From Teredinibacter franksiae (lineage in GTDB: Bacteria; Pseudomonadota; Gammaproteobacteria; Pseudomonadales; Cellvibrionaceae): a DNA stretch of 64,000 nt. Positions 63,531 to 64,000 of this stretch are shown in pieces (position 1 is the first letter of the stretch; each line of letters begins with the position of its first letter). The position numbers and the translations under genes were made by a program. The stretch is taken from assembly GCF_014218805.1 (NCBI RefSeq), contig NZ_JACJUV010000001.1:3794501-3858500 (forward strand). Direction: 5' to 3'. A model generated the notes under the pieces. That model saw only the letters and a program-made list of their open reading frames with translations, ran no database searches and was not told the origin of the DNA.

Positions 63531-64000
63531 TGTTTGGCGCATGCATACGTTTCTAACTGCCATTTGCGCTTCGTGTGACGCAATTGGGTTCGTCAGGCCA
63601 CAAGTGCTGATTTGGTCACATCAGATCGTCCTAATCATAATCCTAATTAGAATTGGTAAGTCTAATTCCATTTTGATGTATAAAATTGGCTTTACACTGT
63701 TCTGGTCAATGCGTATCCTTTCTCAGCAGTATTTCTTGCCTTCGTTACCGCTATATTGGGTGAAGATAGTGAAACCGAATGGCAGTTGCGCGATATAAAA
63801 ATAATGATTTGCAGCGTCCAATAACAATTCAAAAACATGACTCAAACGTTGAGTCCGATCAGTCGGTTAGTTTGTTCAATACAAATAAGTTAGCTAAATG
63901 TTTCTCAGCGGCCGTTCGCTTTGGCTTGTTTGGGGCGTTACGTTAAAGCGTTGTGCTTAAAAAATAAAACTGTCTGTATGCAGAAAAGACCTTAGGCCTC
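63531..64000. other. Right-hand end, no gene recognised
   Basis: About 470 bases with no supported gene. A 117-codon frame across 63445-63798 starts in the decayed linker and is not accepted as a gene. Confidence 0.4.

Overview
The window looks like the chromosome of a marine, polysaccharide-degrading gammaproteobacterium of the Cellvibrionaceae type (Teredinibacter, Saccharophagus or Cellvibrio relatives). The reason is the large number of secreted carbohydrate-active enzymes assembled from catalytic domains and binding modules joined by very long polyserine linkers, which is a hallmark of that group. Base composition is moderate and no rRNA or tRNA gene was recognised.

Layout. (1) 1-17.1 kb is a pectin locus: a CE12-type acetylesterase, an alpha/beta-hydrolase esterase, a decayed sugar-binding protein gene, a CE8 pectin methylesterase lipoprotein, a PL1 pectate lyase, an RpiB-family isomerase of the kind used on unsaturated uronates, two related orphan solute-binding-like proteins, a GH105 unsaturated-uronyl hydrolase and a modular PL9 pectate lyase. 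Two of these genes have ATTGG/CCAAT palindromes upstream that resemble hexuronate-repressor operators. (2) 17.6-30.7 kb is a CRISPR-Cas locus: a WYL regulator, cas1, cas2-3, cas7fv, cas5fv, cas6f, a leader with a perfect IHF consensus and an array of 72 spacers. The gene set lacks Cas8f and matches the minimal subtype I-F2 (I-Fv). A vapBC toxin-antitoxin pair sits in the opposite orientation between cas1 and cas2-3. (3) 30.7-39.3 kb is a worn accessory stretch: an arsM/ECF-sigma divergent pair, a patatin-like protein, a lipoprotein, a two-repeat MVL-type lectin and several decayed RAYT (REP-associated tyrosine transposase) remnants. It also holds a truncated duplicate of the 5' region of an esterase gene that lies intact 13 kb further on. 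(4) 39.3-63.3 kb is a xylan locus: a CE6 acetylxylan esterase, a CadC-like membrane regulator divergent from an esterase/PD40 pair, a CE3-type esterase, two overlapping membrane-bound AraC regulators, a GH10 xylanase fused to an Sde182-like nucleoside-hydrolase domain (frameshifted), a CBM2-CBM-malectin-SGNH esterase, a GH43 beta-xylosidase, a TonB-dependent receptor and a SCO1 protein.

How the parts work together (inference). The pectin enzymes would deacetylate and demethylate homogalacturonan and rhamnogalacturonan, cleave it, hydrolyse the unsaturated ends and isomerise the resulting keto-uronate. The xylan enzymes would deacetylate and cut xylan outside the cell, with GH43 finishing xylo-oligosaccharides and the TonB receptor possibly importing glycans. 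The AraC pair, transcribed toward the GH10 gene and followed by two TTGCACAA half-sites, is a natural candidate for xylan control. The CRISPR locus appears complete for adaptation and interference.

The most notable observations are: the I-F2 system with an embedded vapBC; a pair of old spacers that differ only at three positions spaced three bases apart, all silent in either coding frame; a GH10-Sde182 frameshift that coincides with an in-phase slippery heptamer; and the duplicated esterase 5' region joined to a RAYT relic.
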